DNA from: Tribonema minus | Taxonomy: Eukaryota; Sar; Xanthophyceae; Tribonematales; Tribonemataceae | Direction of reading: 5' to 3' | Assembly: GCA_017506865.1 (NCBI GenBank) | Contig: JAFCMP010000553.1 | Span: 186,001-250,000, forward strand | Length of the DNA stretch: 64,000 bases | Part shown: in pieces, positions 11,953 to 24,479 of the stretch | Position numbering within the stretch: position 1 is the first letter of the stretch | Layout of the letters: every line of letters begins with the position of its first letter | The notes under the pieces: model-generated | Databases searched by the model: none | Told to the model about the DNA's origin: nothing | What the model saw: the letters and a program-made list of their open reading frames with translations, nothing else | Made by a program: the position numbers and the translations under genes

Positions 11953-14900
11953 CTAGCCTGCCTGACCATCCTGGTCCGTGAAATAGGTTTGGATGAGGGT
12001 GTGCTCAGCACCCAGTCCCAACTTCAGCAGCGGCAGCGCGCCTCGTGCATGTTCAAGGGACCGTCTGTGGTCGCCTGCAGCTTCTAGCATGTCGGCAGCA
12101 CGCAGCAGCTGCAGCAAGAATGGCAGCGGCAAGACATTCAGCATCGCAGCAGAAGTCAGATATCCCAAACAGAAAGAAAGCGCTTTGGACAGACCATGCA
12201 ATATGTTGTGGTTGCTCTAAACACCATAGCCTGCGCCTTGCAGGAAAACTGTGGTCGGGTAAAGTGTTGCGCAGCAGCATGCTAAGGGCAAACTGCCCTG
12301 AAGAATTCAGTGACGATGACGTGTCGCCCACTTTGGCTTTGGAGGACTAACCGGAAAATGAGGATTGAAGTAGATGAACTCTAACAGACGCATGTATTTT
12401 CAACAATGCACAATCAGAGACATCCTTGAGGTACTCCAAGCACGGTATGTAGACATCAAAGCAATCATGATCACCCGCATCTTTGATGTAGAGTTTTGAC
12501 GCCAATGTCATATTGAAGCTGGGAGGGGGGCTGCAATGACCATCGTCAGTTCAACATCAGTGCAGTGCTTGGTCTGCTGCACGAGGTATGCGTAGCGATC
12601 TATGTGCGCGCCTTCAAAAAGTTCAGGAATCCTTTGAAAGACTCTGATTCAGAAGTTGTGCTACAAACAACAGCCTGCGATTTGAATGGGCAACTCTCAT
12701 AAGATAAATGTGGAGGAATGCTTGTGAATTATGTAACGTGTTGAATTGTTTGGATTTTTGAAAAATCATTTTTCAACTACTTAAGCCCTCGGGTTTGAAT
12801 CTTCAACTGGCAGTACTGCCAACATCGTGGTGAGATGGTGACGATGGCCCCACCTTCAGTCCAACAAGTGGGTGCTCCGGTCTGCCAAAGGAGGCATAGC
12901 AGGCCGCAGTCGCGTCCGCTTCCAAGGCAGCATACCTGCCCCTGTCCCGTAACTGTGGTGTGCTCATGCTGTGCAGCTGGTACAGACGCATGTGGTGCAG
13001 GCCGTCCTTGCGGAAGTGCCGTCCAAGCCACTGACGGACCACATCGCAGCAAGAATGGAGGATATGAGGAAGTGACCACGTATCACAGAAGCACGTCATA
13101 TCAGCATGTGCAGTCACAACTGAAAGTTGCAAGACCTGGCATCATACCAACATGTGGTGATGCGTAAATCTGTGCACACACCAGCAACTCCAAAAGGCCA
13201 GGCTCGCCATGCCTGCCGATTGGCAGGGGCACATGACACAGCCCACTGCCATGAAAGTGCTATCAAAAATCACTGCTTTGGGAAAAACAAGACTTTCGGC
13301 AGTACCAGTATTTCTTTTATAAATACAAGTCCGCAAGTACCAAAGGACCACTTGAAGTATTTTTCAAGTCCTTGTCTTTGCGCGTACATGCGGATGCTCA
13401 CATTCACAGACATTTGTTCAGCATTTTGACTGCCGCAAGAGGACTTCGCTGTACAAGCAGTGCTAACGCCACGCATCCAGAGAGACTACAGCGGCCAGAT
13501 GCACCAGCTGGTGCACTGTTTTACACAGAGAAGTATCAAGCAACGGACGTGACGGACATGGGCATAGGGCACGTTGTCTGTGTTTGTACTGGACTCATGA
13601 AGGCGGCTTTGCATCCCTTGCATGGCGTGCTACATGACTTGCAATACGTTGTGCATATGGTTTTGAAACTTACTGAAGATCAGACTCGGGCACTGCTGAA
13701 CACGAAGGCAGACTGCTGTGGTGCTTGACATGGTTTGCACATTTCTAGGTTCTGGTCAAGTAGGTACCGAGCAACGTGCCCACTGACAGGCTATCCAACC
13801 AGAGTTCAGGTAAATCGGAGAGCGGGACTGCGCTGTGTATCCCCACCCTCCATTCTGCACTACAAAATTCAGGTCACAGCTCATACCCCCATCTTGCGTC
13901 AGCAGTTTCAAGGGCAGATTGTCCACTTCGTCACTTCATGTGGTTTGAACCTCACACAACCGATGTCCGGCGTGAGCATGGCTGACTGCAGGGTTTGAGG
14001 TGGGAGCGCACACACCAGCACGCACCAACTCGCCGACCAACAGCTGACGTACTGGGAGGGCATACGCCGCTAGAGCTGCTGATGCCAAGGACATGACAAA
14101 AATGTCTTCTATGCAAAAGCTTTTGTGCCCCACCTAATTGGCGCCCAACACTGCATCACGCGCCAGCCATCACATGAAACATTCATGCAAACTCATAAAT
14201 TCATGAGGATTCGCAGCTGACAGACAAGGCGTGCGCACATGCATTTTTTGAGCCCGCTGCACCAACATGCTAAAGGCAGTAAAGCACTTACATCTTCTAT
14301 GGCATCCAGGTCCTGGTGCCCTGGACATTTGTCACCCTTCGCTAGGGAGGCTTCATGATGCTCGTGCGGCAGCACTGTTTCTGCACGCTCGATGAGCGGG
14401 TTGATGTGTGCCGCAGGCTGCGCGCACCCGCACCTGCGCAGTGCACGCGCAGGCAGGAACGAGCAATGCTGAAGTTGAGCTCGCTGAACTGTCAGCACCG
14501 CATGAGCTCACGTCGCCTATCAACATACCATCCAGAAGTGAGAAATCGATGATTGATCTTGGCCATGTTGAACTAGGGGCTTTGCATGCTCAGGGCCAAG
14601 CAAGGCTGCTGGAGCACCGCACTGCAGCGCTGTTGTTGTTGAGCATGCGCATGTGTCTGCCGCCGGAGCTGCGTGCTGCCGCGTCTGCATGGCACTCTCA
14701 GGCCGATGACGTCTGGTGGCCCCCACGTGGGTTTAGGGTAAGGCATGGCAAATAAGGGGGGGTCTTGAAGGCAATTTCAAAAGCACAGAGCAAACTGCGC
14801 CTGGACAGGGGGTGCTTGGATTAAGCCCACCCCCTGCTCACAGGAGGTACAGCGGCTTTGTTGCGCCCTTGCATCATCTGCGTTACTCAGAGGACGCGCC

Positions 14901-17900
14901 TCGCATCACATGACATTACAAATTGATTGAGCCTCTTCTGGGCTAGCAATTACAGCATTGCGGCCACCACAAAGCGATTCCAAAATGTGCAGCAGACGCA
15001 ATGATGCTCCCTGTGCATTCTGCGTGCGCAGCGCCCAAGATTGCGGGGGGGGGGGGGGTCGTCATCGCTGTCGAATACTTCTATGATACCAACCTGCCCC
15101 AAAAACCGCTGCCCCAAAAACCGCTCATCTCATACGCATTGAAACTACTGCGCAATCGACACACTAACCATGCCAAGCTACCTATCCCTGAAAGCTCAAG
15201 TTCGGCTGCGGCGCACAACTGCCTACCTGGTACACACCATCACATCGCTGACTGCTGCATCCCCATGTCTTGAGGGGGTGGGGGGGACCATGATGCCGTC
15301 GCAGCGAGCGCCAACATCTGGGTGAGCGCTGCCACTATTTCTAGCGTCAGCATAATTCTCAGCGTTGCTGATCTTCTGAGTGCTGCTGCTTGGACCTACG
15401 TCGCCATTTCGGCCAGCGCTGCCAAATGAGCACGCCGTGTCGCCAATGATGTTGCTGCTGCTGCTGCTGCCAGGGTGCGTGCCATTTTGCGACTGAGCAC
15501 TGCCACCAGTTTCAGCGCTGCCACCATTCAGTTCCGCGCCTCCACAAGGTTGAGCACTGGCACTTGGGCGACTGCTGCCGCAGCAGGCGACGCGCGCCAG
15601 CCGCGCGTCGCCGCCCGCAGCGCCGCCACAGCAGCGCGCGCAGTCGCAGTCAAAGAAGTACGATGCCTTGAGCTCTCGTCTTCGCGCAGCTGTGATGCTC
15701 TGTGAGGATGTGCGTAGGGGCAGCGCTCATCAGCAAGTAAAGGCATATGATAGACAAATCAAATGTGAAGGAAGATGATTTTCGCAGGCAAACGCAGTCA
15801 TGACGGATGAAGTCGATTATCTCAAGTCCCTGATGCGTACAACCGTGAGCAGTGCGATGGCACCCACTGAAAAGCTTTCATGCATGAGTGAACGGACAAA
15901 CAGATAAGCACCATGTGTGTGCAGTGGTACATAGGCATAACCGCCATGTCTCCGTCCAGCACACAACAGACACTGTGCACCATGAAAATTTGGTATCATG
16001 TCGCCTATCACAGTGCATACGCGTTTGTCATCTACCTCTCGCCCCCTGGGGGCGGTGGCACTAAGTAAGCTTCAAGACCAGAACAACTTGAGCACTTTCC
16101 TTTGTCTCCTCCTCACCTCTAGCGGCACATACGATATGGTCAGCTCCTGCCCACGTTTTACTGGGTGGATGCAGCGAACGTGCAGCACGCGCCCCACATG
16201 AAACTGGTGGCAGTTGGCGCGGCACGAGTGGTTGAACGGCACCGCCGCCGCGTAGAAACCCGTCCCGATGGGGCGGACGCAGTCGTCGCAGACCCTGTGC
16301 AGTACGCGGTGTGTACATGTCGCAAAAATCAGAAAATAAAGTGAGAGGTGAGGGTTGTGAAACGTGCGGCAATGCAGCAATCGCTCTTGGAAGCTGAAGT
16401 CACGCGATGTAGCTTCTGGTAGCAAGCTTGACATCCACCACGTGGGCTGTTTCGCGCTTAGCACCTTGCTGTACGCATTCCAGCATCTGCACCTGTAGGC
16501 GGACACAACATCACTACCGCCAGTACTTGAAGGCTACATTGAATTGTTCATGTATCATGCTGCATTATGCACCAGAAGCAACGAATGCAATGAAAGTATG
16601 ACATCAGTTCGCACTGCCATCTCCACACCCCCGAGCCACTGCAATGTTTTCAGCAAAACATCATCACCACCTGTGGCTACCACACGTACACAGAGATTAG
16701 CGATATGCACCAATGTGTGGCCAAAAGATGGTGTGGCTTGCCCGCCCGACTCTGCATGGTTTTTGAAAGCCTCACGTGAAAGCGTTGCACGCCAGACCTC
16801 CAAGCAGCCGCGCCGCCGCCGCCGCATCTTTCATCCACCGCTGCCGCAGCGCATCCGGCAAAGTATCGCCGCCACTTGCGACCGCCAGCGCAAGCTGCCC
16901 AATTGTGTGCAGCCGCTCAACATCCGCTGCACTGCGGTCACCCATGTGATCGCGCAGCGCTTTCAGCTGCGCTAACAGCTCCAATCCGCTGCTGCCGCCG
17001 CTGTGTTCGCCTCCGCTGCCGCCGCTGCTGTCACCGCCTCCGTTACCGCTGCCGCTGTCAAGACCGCTGCCGCCGCCAGCGCCGCTGCTGCCGCCGCTGC
17101 CAGCTGCACCGCCACCGCTGCTGCCGCTGCTGCCGTCCGCGCCCTCGCAGGCGAGCTGCATGAGGCGCGCTGCCAGGCGCACGGTGGGCGTTGGCAGCGC
17201 TCTGCGCGCAGCGCTCAGCTTTGCCGTCATCCTGCACTCATTCTTGTGCTGCCGCCAGTCGTGGCGCTGGCAGTTGCGGCTGCGCATCGATGCGACACGG
17301 CATGTGCGTGGAATTCAGCACAGCAGAGCGCATTGTATATGGCAAGTAGGGATCGTTTTCTTCAGCGCACAGCATGGTACGCTGTACAGAGCCATCACAG
17401 TGCTAGCTGTTGCAGCTGTGCAATGTTGCAAGGGCAAGCGTTTCATCATCAGACTTTAATGGTGGATGTGAGAATAGTGGCCAGTGCGTGCATGCACAAT
17501 ACTGCTGGATGTTGCGCTTGTACATACGCATGCTCTCATAGTGCAGCATCAATCACTTCAAGACAGTATGATATCGATACTGATGCCACAAGCCATGCAA
17601 TAGGGTCGTGTGCTACGAGGGGGGGGGGAGATTGCTGCTTGTCCAGATCAGGACATCATGGCAAAAGCTGCATGAGCGATGAGGCACCGCGTCGCAGTGA
17701 TGGCAAAATCACCTGCAGTAGTAGACAGCCTGGCATGCATTGCAGCGCTGCAGCTGCCCCGCCTCCGCCGCTGCCGTGCGCACACGAAAACACCATGCAC
17801 AGCAGTTCTCGGCCGCTTCATCGAAGACCACGGCTGCTGCAGGTTCCACAATCATGACCTGCGTAGCACACAATGACGGACACTGAGGAGCCTGACAATG

Positions 17901-18205
17901 GCTGCACAGTTGGCTGTGAATTTGTGCTGCTGACGACATGAAGCATAGCTGCACATTGCAAGCCCAAGATTTGTCGTCATGCAGCGTCGCGACAGTCGCA
18001 TAGTCATCAAAGCAGCACCTTCACCTGCACATCAATACTTGACCTTCCTGGCAATTTACTGAGTACGAAATAGATAGAGGCATATTTGCATGGTATCACA
18101 GCAGAAACTCACCGTGTCGCCGGGGCTTAGATCGCGTGTGGCAGCATAGCACCTGCCTTTCAGCGGATCAACCACTTCTTCCAAGGGCCACGATCCTGTT
18201 GGCAT
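11953..18205 (-). CDS. SMYD-type SET and MYND domain lysine methyltransferase
   Basis: Eight exons join in frame: 18205-18113, 17858-17713, 17279-16776, 16294-16117, 15699-15227, 14433-14292, 13030-12854 and 12108-11953, giving about 622 residues. Residues 51-95 form a MYND zinc finger (CAWC, CNACQAVYYC, then SRNCQRHDWRQHKNEC), split by an intron. The SET core follows: CNAFT, then FNHSCRANC at 268-276, GQELTISYV, and the post-SET motif YFFDCDCARCC at 321-331. The C-terminus carries the TPR-like SMYD region (GRPEHPLVGLK; LKLGLGAEHTLI). SMYD proteins methylate lysines on histones or other proteins using S-adenosylmethionine. Usual length is 430-490 residues. The excess is a Ser/Gly-rich insert in exon 3 and a Gly/Ser/Ala-rich insert in exon 5. 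The direct join of exons 6 and 7 across 1.26 kb keeps the frame, but a small exon there is possible. The start ATG (caccATGCC) lies 160 bp from the divergent WD40 gene. Confidence 0.85.
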
Positions 18206-18365
18206 GGTGCGTTCCTACCAGGCAGGATCAGCAGCGCGCTTCAGCGCATTCTTGCTCGCAGGAAGATGCTCGCAGGAGTTTCTCTCTCATAGCAGGATTT
18301 GAGGGAGAGTCACGGCCCGTGTAGTTCGAGTTGAACTATTTTTTGGTGAAGGGACTTGGGACCCA
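18206..18365. promoter_or_regulatory. Putative bidirectional promoter
   Basis: Only 160 bp separate the start codons of the divergent SMYD (-) and WD40 (+) genes, so their promoters must overlap unless one start is misplaced. I see no convincing TATA box. Co-expression is inference. Confidence 0.45.
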
Positions 18366-19937
18366 ATGAGACCTGGACCGCTGCTCTTTCTCGTCAAGGT
18401 CGCTCTTATACGGTACTCTGCAGCAGCTCTCCCCCAAGCAGCACTACCAGCAGCAACATTCACAGGCCATGCAGCTGGAATCCTGTCCCTCTGCTCGTTC
18501 AGTTTGCGCGGCAGACCCTTGCTAGCCAGCGGTGGCCACGACAAAGCCATTCGTTTCTGGTCCTCCTCACCTGATGGTACCCAGCTGCAGCACGTGGGGG
18601 CTATAACGGACCTTCCAGGGTCTGTGTTCTCTCTTGCCGCCATTCACTCCGTGAGCACAGATGGCGTAAGTCAAGCAACCAGTCTAGTCTCTGGCGGCGG
18701 CACGGAGCGTGAGGCCAGAATCTGGGAGCTCAGCGGCGATGCAGCTGGCGAGGTGAACGCTGTGTGCACGGCCGTTCTGCTGGGGCACACAGGGTGGGTG
18801 CGCAGTGCAGTAGCCAGCCCTGGCTGCAGCAGCAGTGCCAGTTGCGGAGCGGCGGTGTACACGGTCGGCTGCAACTTTGTCAAGCGCTGGCGACCACAGG
18901 GCAGCAACGGCGAGCGCGCTCGCGGAGGAATTGGCGACAGCATTGGCGGCAAGGGGAGCAGTGCCGCTGGGACCAGCAGTGGTCGAGTCAGCAGCATCAG
19001 CAGGAAATCTGGCAACCGCAGCACCCGCGCAAGCAGCAGCGGCAGCAGCATTAACACCAGCACCAGCACAGCTGGTGACGACAAAGGCAGCAGCAGTGCC
19101 CGCGCTGTGTTTGTAAGCACCACGGCCACTGGCTACGAGCATGCCGGTGACCTCAGCGCTGGAGGCGACATCCTGGCGCTGGAGCTGTGCGCATCGCGCC
19201 TCTTTGCAGGCATCATCGATGGCCACATCGCCATCTGGGACTTACCACGTGTCGCAGCTGCATCACCTGCTGACCAGGGCGCTGCAAACGCAGACACCGC
19301 CATGCCTGTTGCAAGTGTGCCAACAAGAGTGGCAATGCCACAGCCCATCAGCCGGGGCTCATTTGCAGCGCATGCAGGCAGGGTGACCGCACTTTGCAGT
19401 GGCAGTAGCAGCTTCGGCAGCGGAAGCAGCAGCGGTGCCAGCGGCAGCGATGCAGCTGTCCTGTTCTCAGTGGGGTATGATGGTTACCTGCGATGCTGGA
19501 AGGCCAACACAGATGCGGACGCGATCACTAGCAGTGGGCTGCATTTACTGGCGGAGTGCGATCTCACAAGCTTCGGCAGCGGCGGTGGCAGCAGCACACG
19601 CGATAACAACGGCAGTAGCAGCAGCAGCTCCGCCGCTGGCCGCACCGACGGCGGTGGCAGCAGCAGCAGCGCCGGCGGCGGTAGCAGTATCGCAGACAGA
19701 GCGCTGGCACTTGAGATCACGCCTGACCATGATAGAGCAATATGCGGCATGTCAAGTGGCGATGTGGTTGAAGTAGCAATAGAACGATGCGGTCACAATG
19801 CACATACAGTGCGCTTGGGCGCTGTAACGCGGCTACGGCGGCACGCAGCAGCCGTGTCTGCTGTGGCAGTTGCAGATGGAGTCCGCGTAAGCGCTGCTAC
19901 TGACGGCACGTTGTGTTGTTGGCGCAGCGGTGAATGA
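18366..19937 (+). CDS. WD40-repeat protein, single exon
   Basis: An uninterrupted 523-codon frame from ATG 18366 to TGA 19935-19937. WD40 blades are recognisable as FTGHAAGILSLCSF ... SGGHDKAIRFW, LGHTGWVRSAV ... VKRW, GGDILALEL ... IDGHIAIWDLP, FAAHAGRVTAL ... GYDGYLRCW, a weak fifth (ALEITPDHDRAICG), and LRRHAAAVSAV ... DGTLCCW at the C-terminus. The blades are separated by long Ser/Gly-rich low-complexity inserts (about residues 180-245 and 400-445) made of AGC/GGC codon runs. It probably forms a beta-propeller scaffold; the partner cannot be told from sequence. The lack of introns contrasts with its neighbours. It shares its upstream region with the SMYD gene. Confidence 0.8.
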   Translation: MRPGPLLFLVKVALIRYSAAALPQAALPAATFTGHAAGILSLCSFSLRGRPLLASGGHDKAIRFWSSSPDGTQLQHVGAITDLPGSVFSLAAIHSVSTDGVSQATSLVSGGGTEREARIWELSGDAAGEVNAVCTAVLLGHTGWVRSAVASPGCSSSASCGAAVYTVGCNFVKRWRPQGSNGERARGGIGDSIGGKGSSAAGTSSGRVSSISRKSGNRSTRASSSGSSINTSTSTAGDDKGSSSARAVFVSTTATGYEHAGDLSAGGDILALELCASRLFAGIIDGHIAIWDLPRVAAASPADQGAANADTAMPVASVPTRVAMPQPISRGSFAAHAGRVTALCSGSSSFGSGSSSGASGSDAAVLFSVGYDGYLRCWKANTDADAITSSGLHLLAECDLTSFGSGGGSSTRDNNGSSSSSSAAGRTDGGGSSSSAGGGSSIADRALALEITPDHDRAICGMSSGDVVEVAIERCGHNAHTVRLGAVTRLRRHAAAVSAVAVADGVRVSAATDGTLCCWRSGE

Positions 19938-20874
19938 TACATTCCTGCTGCATTTTTGATGGCCCATTTTCAATGGTGTTGGTGAAACCTACATTTGTGT
20001 GTGTGTTGATTCTGTCACTTTCAAAGCGATTGATTGTGATGGAGCCAACGGGGGCATGTCATGCTGCCTTGAATACGCAGGCGTTGATGTTCACCAGCAA
20101 GCTCAAATCAGTCATCTTTGCATGGCATGTGGTTGTGGTACTGATGTGGCATCATGGCATTCATCAGATGATCATATGCGCGTGCACACTTGTGCGTTGT
20201 TATTCAATGCAGAATGCATTTTGTAAACGCATAAAGCCCGTTGTGGTGACCGTGGTGCTGTCATAAAGAAACGCCAACACATGGTCGTTCCCTCCTCCGT
20301 CATTGCTCCATTTACATACACAAAGCCTTCGCGGTGTCTACAATCAGAGCTACACTGTCGCCGGCGCTGTTCACAATTGTTAAGGCTTGCACAGCGGTTG
20401 ATGTTGCACCTGCACATGTGTGTCTGCGGCTTGGGTCATAAATTGACGGGGGGGAGTTCCGGTAAGGCCCCGGGCCAGGAGTATGGTGGACGATGCCCTG
20501 TGCGAAGATGGGCTGTATGCTACATATAGCATACCTAGATTGGCATCATGCAGCGTATGCAGTATACTATAGTAGAAGTGGTCTAACATTTGCGATGCAT
20601 GAGCTTCATGTGTGAGTGTACGTACCCTCAATGTCACATACCATGTCCTCTGTTCATAGGGTTTCCACCCCTCAAGCGGAAATGAAGAAAGTATGCTCAA
20701 TGACATGTGGTCCATAGGGGGCGTGTCAACCGCAGCAACTTGAAGCACACAGACTCGAAAGAGAGAGAAAGCAGAGCAGCAGGAGCAGCAGCAGCAGCAG
20801 GGCGGCAGCAGCGGCGGCTTGCTTCAAGAAGCTGGCGCGAGGAGAAACAGCAAGCACCAAAGAACGCACCGAGC
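19938..20874. other. Intergenic, no gene recognised
   Basis: About 0.9 kb between the WD40 stop codon and the kinase-gene ATG. The 3' part (20750-20870) is purine- and CAG-rich and could be 5' UTR. No supported coding region. Confidence 0.4.
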
Positions 20875-23800
20875 ATGGTTCGCGGTTCAACCTACGCCGA
20901 TAATGCCGCCAACAGGGCGTTAGGACGAGCCGGCATGCCCATGGGCAGCGCACCGGTCTCTCGTGCATCCGGCACTTCTAGCGCTCGGTCAGGAGGTAGC
21001 AGCGGTAGGGTTTATGCAGACAATCCTTCAAACAGGGCTATCGGCCGAGCCGGCATGCCCATGGGCAGCGCACCTATCTCTCGTGGGTCCAGCGTCAGCA
21101 GCACGCCCAGGGTGTACGCAGACAATCCCTCAAACAGGGCTATAAGCCGAGCCGGCATGCCGATGGGCAGTGCACCTGTCTCTCGTGGGTCTAGCATCAG
21201 CAACACTCCTGCGCGTGTCGCAATTGAAAGGGTGTACGCACACAATCCCTCGAACAGAGCTTTAGGCCGAGCCGGCATGCCGATGGGCAGCGCGCCTGTC
21301 TCTCGCGGATTCAGCGTCAGCACTCCTGCAAGTGTTACGGTCGAAAGGATATATGCAGACAATGCCTCAAACAGAGCCCTAGGCCGAGCCGGCATGCCAA
21401 TGGGCAGCGCACCTGTCTCTCGTGGGTCCAGCGTCAGCAGCACTGCACCCAGCGCGGCCAATCACCCGGCGACAGCAGGGCGAGGCACGGCCACTGTGAC
21501 AGCTGCGGCCGCTACCACCGCGACTGCACCAAAGCTCTACGCCGACAACGTCTTCAACCGTCGCATGGGACGCGTGGGCCTCCCACTGGGTTCAGCGGTC
21601 GTGTCTCGTGGCCGAAACGTGTCCGCAGCAACTAACGTGTCCGCCAAGGTACCAGCCACGATGGCGCCAGCAGCTAGTTCGAGGGTCTACGTTGACAATG
21701 CGCACAACCGCCGTGTGGGACGGGTAGGGCAGCCAACCGGCACGGCGGTCATCTCTCGTGGATCCAGCGGCAGGCGCAGCCGTCCTACGGCCGTCGACAC
21801 AAACAACATATGGAAGCCCCTAGTAAACTACGACTACGAGGTATGTGCCATAGGTTACCACCTGCCGTTGCTGCATTCAGGTAATGTTCCGTACAGCATG
21901 CACTCTCAGGCTAATGCTTTGCTGACCTATCAATGATACCATTAACATAGTGCACAGTGGCTGGTGCAATGAGGCACTGCATGCCACTGGCAGTTAAGTG
22001 TCCCCGCCTCTTTCTGTGTTTGAAAATAACTTCGCCCTCTCAAGCAACACCGCCGCACGCAAAAAGACTTGCTGAGGTCCACCGCAGCCACTAGTCTCTT
22101 GCTGCATTGATATCTTCAACTTGAAGGGCAAATGCTGCTGGCTGCACATGGTAAAATTACGCACAGTGTCAAGTGCTTGACTCACACACCCTACTCCTGC
22201 TGTTGCTGACCTCGGGCAGCTTGCTCTGATTTCTGTAACATTGGCGCTTACATGCACCCATGCTTATCTGCTACTATGACTTGAACCTGTTTCAGTATCA
22301 TTGCAACGGACGCCACGGCGCAACATGACGCAAAGACCTATTAAGCATGACCGCTCATCGTCGCTGCTCAGCTCTGCTACCGATCTCTTCGTGGATTGAC
22401 ATTGAAGTATAACAGTTCTGCGCTCTTAAAGTAGACCATAGGTGCAACACACTGTATAGCATGCCCTAAATCTGGTGTGCTTTTTGTCAACATGAGGAGC
22501 TTTGGCTACTTACAAGCCCAGGACCGCCCCCTTAAGGCTTTACTGTACCACTTCCTTGGTTGGCAAGTTGACAGTACCTTCAAAGCAGCACAGCGAGTTC
22601 AAGCTAGCGTGCGATGCCATACTCTCAGTACTCATGAGCACTGCTGTGCTCCACCGCGCACGCATTGCAGGACCCTTGCGAGGACAACCGCTACGACAGC
22701 CTCCTCGACTTCTATCACACGCTGAGGGAAATCCACCAGGACGACCCCGACTTTGTCCAGCGCTGCGACCGGGCAAAGGGCATTCTCAACCGCCATGACG
22801 CGTCTTACACCCTCACTCAGCCGGCCACGGGCCTGCACCGCCCTACATGGCTCAACGGCGGAGAGGTTGTCGACTTTGCGGACCTGGCGCTCGGCGAACG
22901 CATCGGCAGCGGCGGCTTCGGGGATGTGCATGTCGCCGTCTGGAAGGGGAGCTACGCCGTGGCGGTCAAGGTGCTGCGCACGCAGAGGGTGAGCGCGTCG
23001 AAGGCGCAGGCGTTTCAGAGGGAGGTGCTCCAGTTCTCGTCGCTGCAGCACCCCGCCATCCTCGAATTCTACGGCGCGTGCGTCTTGAGCCCGCACCTGG
23101 CCATCGTCATGGAGTTCATGCCGGCGGGCTCGCTGTACGACGTGCTACACGTCGAGGAGCGGCCGCTGAGCACACGGCGGCAGGTGCAGATGTGCGACGA
23201 CATCCTGCGCGCGCTGGCGTACATGCACGGCTGCTCTGTCGTTCACCGCGACCTCAAGAGCACCAACGTGCTGGTGACGGAGGACTTTGAGCACTGCAAG
23301 GTGTCGGACTTTGGCTGCGCGCTCAACGACGAGAGCCAGACGAGCGCGTCGGTGGTCGCGGTTGTTGGCACGCTGCTGTACAGCACGCCTGAGCTACTGG
23401 CAGGGGACTTCCTGAGCAGGGACCAGCTCAAGCCTGTGGACGTTTACGCAGCTGGTGAGGCATTGTAATTCAATAGCAGCTTGATGTAGAGCTGCCACAT
23501 GTTAGTCGCACTGACGTTGATGATGGAAATGGCATCTGAGCAGTCGTGCAGCCCTTCGCTCGGAGCTTCTTGGAGCATGCATGAACTCCTACTACTATAG
23601 GGCCTGTGCATGGAACTGCGCCGCTGCCCCAACTTTTGAAAGCCCACTTTGAAAGCTCTGCCATGAGACTGCAGTGCCTTCACGTAGAACATGCATGTTT
23701 ACTTGATACAGATGTCCCAGTGCACTCAACGACTGAGCTAACTGCCAATGAGCACCAGCAGCGCCTGCCCACTACGGCTTCCAGTCGCATCACATGCTGA

Positions 23801-24435
23801 CGGGATTCTTGTGCTGCATCATCATTACATTGTTGACTGTCGTCCTGTTGTGCATGTGCTTCGCAGTCGTGGTGCGCCGTCAACAAGCTTTCGGGTTTAG
23901 CGTGCTTAATGATCGGCCAATGAGCACCAGTAGCTGCTGCCTGCTGCATGGACTGTGCGCCAAATGCTGATGCAATTTTGTTCCTGGCTCATTGCGAAAT
24001 GTCCCTGGTTCATACGCACATGACCAGGCGTACTCACGACCGCACTGTCAATGAGCACCAGCAGTAGTTGCAGGGCTTTCTGCATGCGTGAGTTGCCATC
24101 GTGCCGCATGCTAAAAAGGCGTTCTTGCTGACTGGCTGTGTCCATGGCATGTGTATGCTGCAGGTGTGCTGATGTCCGAGCTGTTCACTGGCCAGCAGCC
24201 GTTCGTTGGGCTGACTGCTAATCAGGTGCGCAGGGCAGTGTGCGACGGGACCAGGCCATCATTGGCTGGAGTCGCTCGCATGCCGGCTAGTCTGCAGAAG
24301 CTGATCGAGGACTGCTGGGCGCATGAGCCGGCCAGGCGCCCATCTGCGGAGAGTTGTGTGACCACGTTCAAGAGGTCTACGCCAGCGGCACTTGCCTCCA
24401 TGAGGAGGAGAGCAGTAGTCGCTGATGAGACCTAG
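20875..24435 (+). CDS. TKL-type protein kinase with seven N-terminal YADN repeats
   Basis: Three exons join in frame: 20875-21840, 22671-23454 and 24164-24435, about 673 residues. ATG 20875 has context gagcATGG. Exon 1 (322 codons) encodes seven imperfect repeats of about 30 conserved residues with the core VYADNPSNRAIGRAGMPMGS followed by APVSRGSS; the last two are more diverged (LYADNVFNRRMGRVGLPLGS). Spacers are Ser/Thr/Ala-rich. Exon 2 opens with DPCEDNRYDSLLDF and then the kinase: glycine loop IGSGGFGDVHVAVW (about 400), catalytic VAVKVL Lys (about 422), HRDLKSTNVLV (about 514) and SDFGCAL (about 535). Exon 3 supplies lobe C (VLMSELFTGQQPF, LIEDCWAHEPARRPS). All catalytic residues are present, so it should be active on Ser/Thr. 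Linking exon 1 to the kinase rests on donor gag|gtatgt, acceptor ttgcag and shared phase 0. An extra exon in the 830-bp intron, or two separate genes, is possible. Confidence 0.8.
23745..24075. repeat. Dispersed intron repeat AATGAGCACCAG
   Basis: The phrase aatgagcaccagcag recurs with small changes at about 23747, 23920 and 24052 within the second intron of the kinase gene. Confidence 0.6.
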
Positions 24436-24479
24436 GTTCAACGTTGGACATGAGATTCACAATTTCACGCTGATGCCTG

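Noticed and set aside
13936-14133. Candidate extra SMYD exon (ALAAYALPVRQLLVGELVRA)
   Set aside because: No acceptor gives the required phase-0 entry without a stop. Exons 6 and 7 already join in frame.
17003-17857. Plus-strand 284-codon Ala-rich open frame
   Set aside because: It is the antisense of the Ser/Gly-rich insert and MYND exon of the SMYD gene, whose splice sites and family motifs are on the minus strand.
21012-21461. Minus-strand repeat ORF opposite the YADN repeats
   Set aside because: Antisense shadow of the plus-strand repeats, which connect in frame to a kinase.
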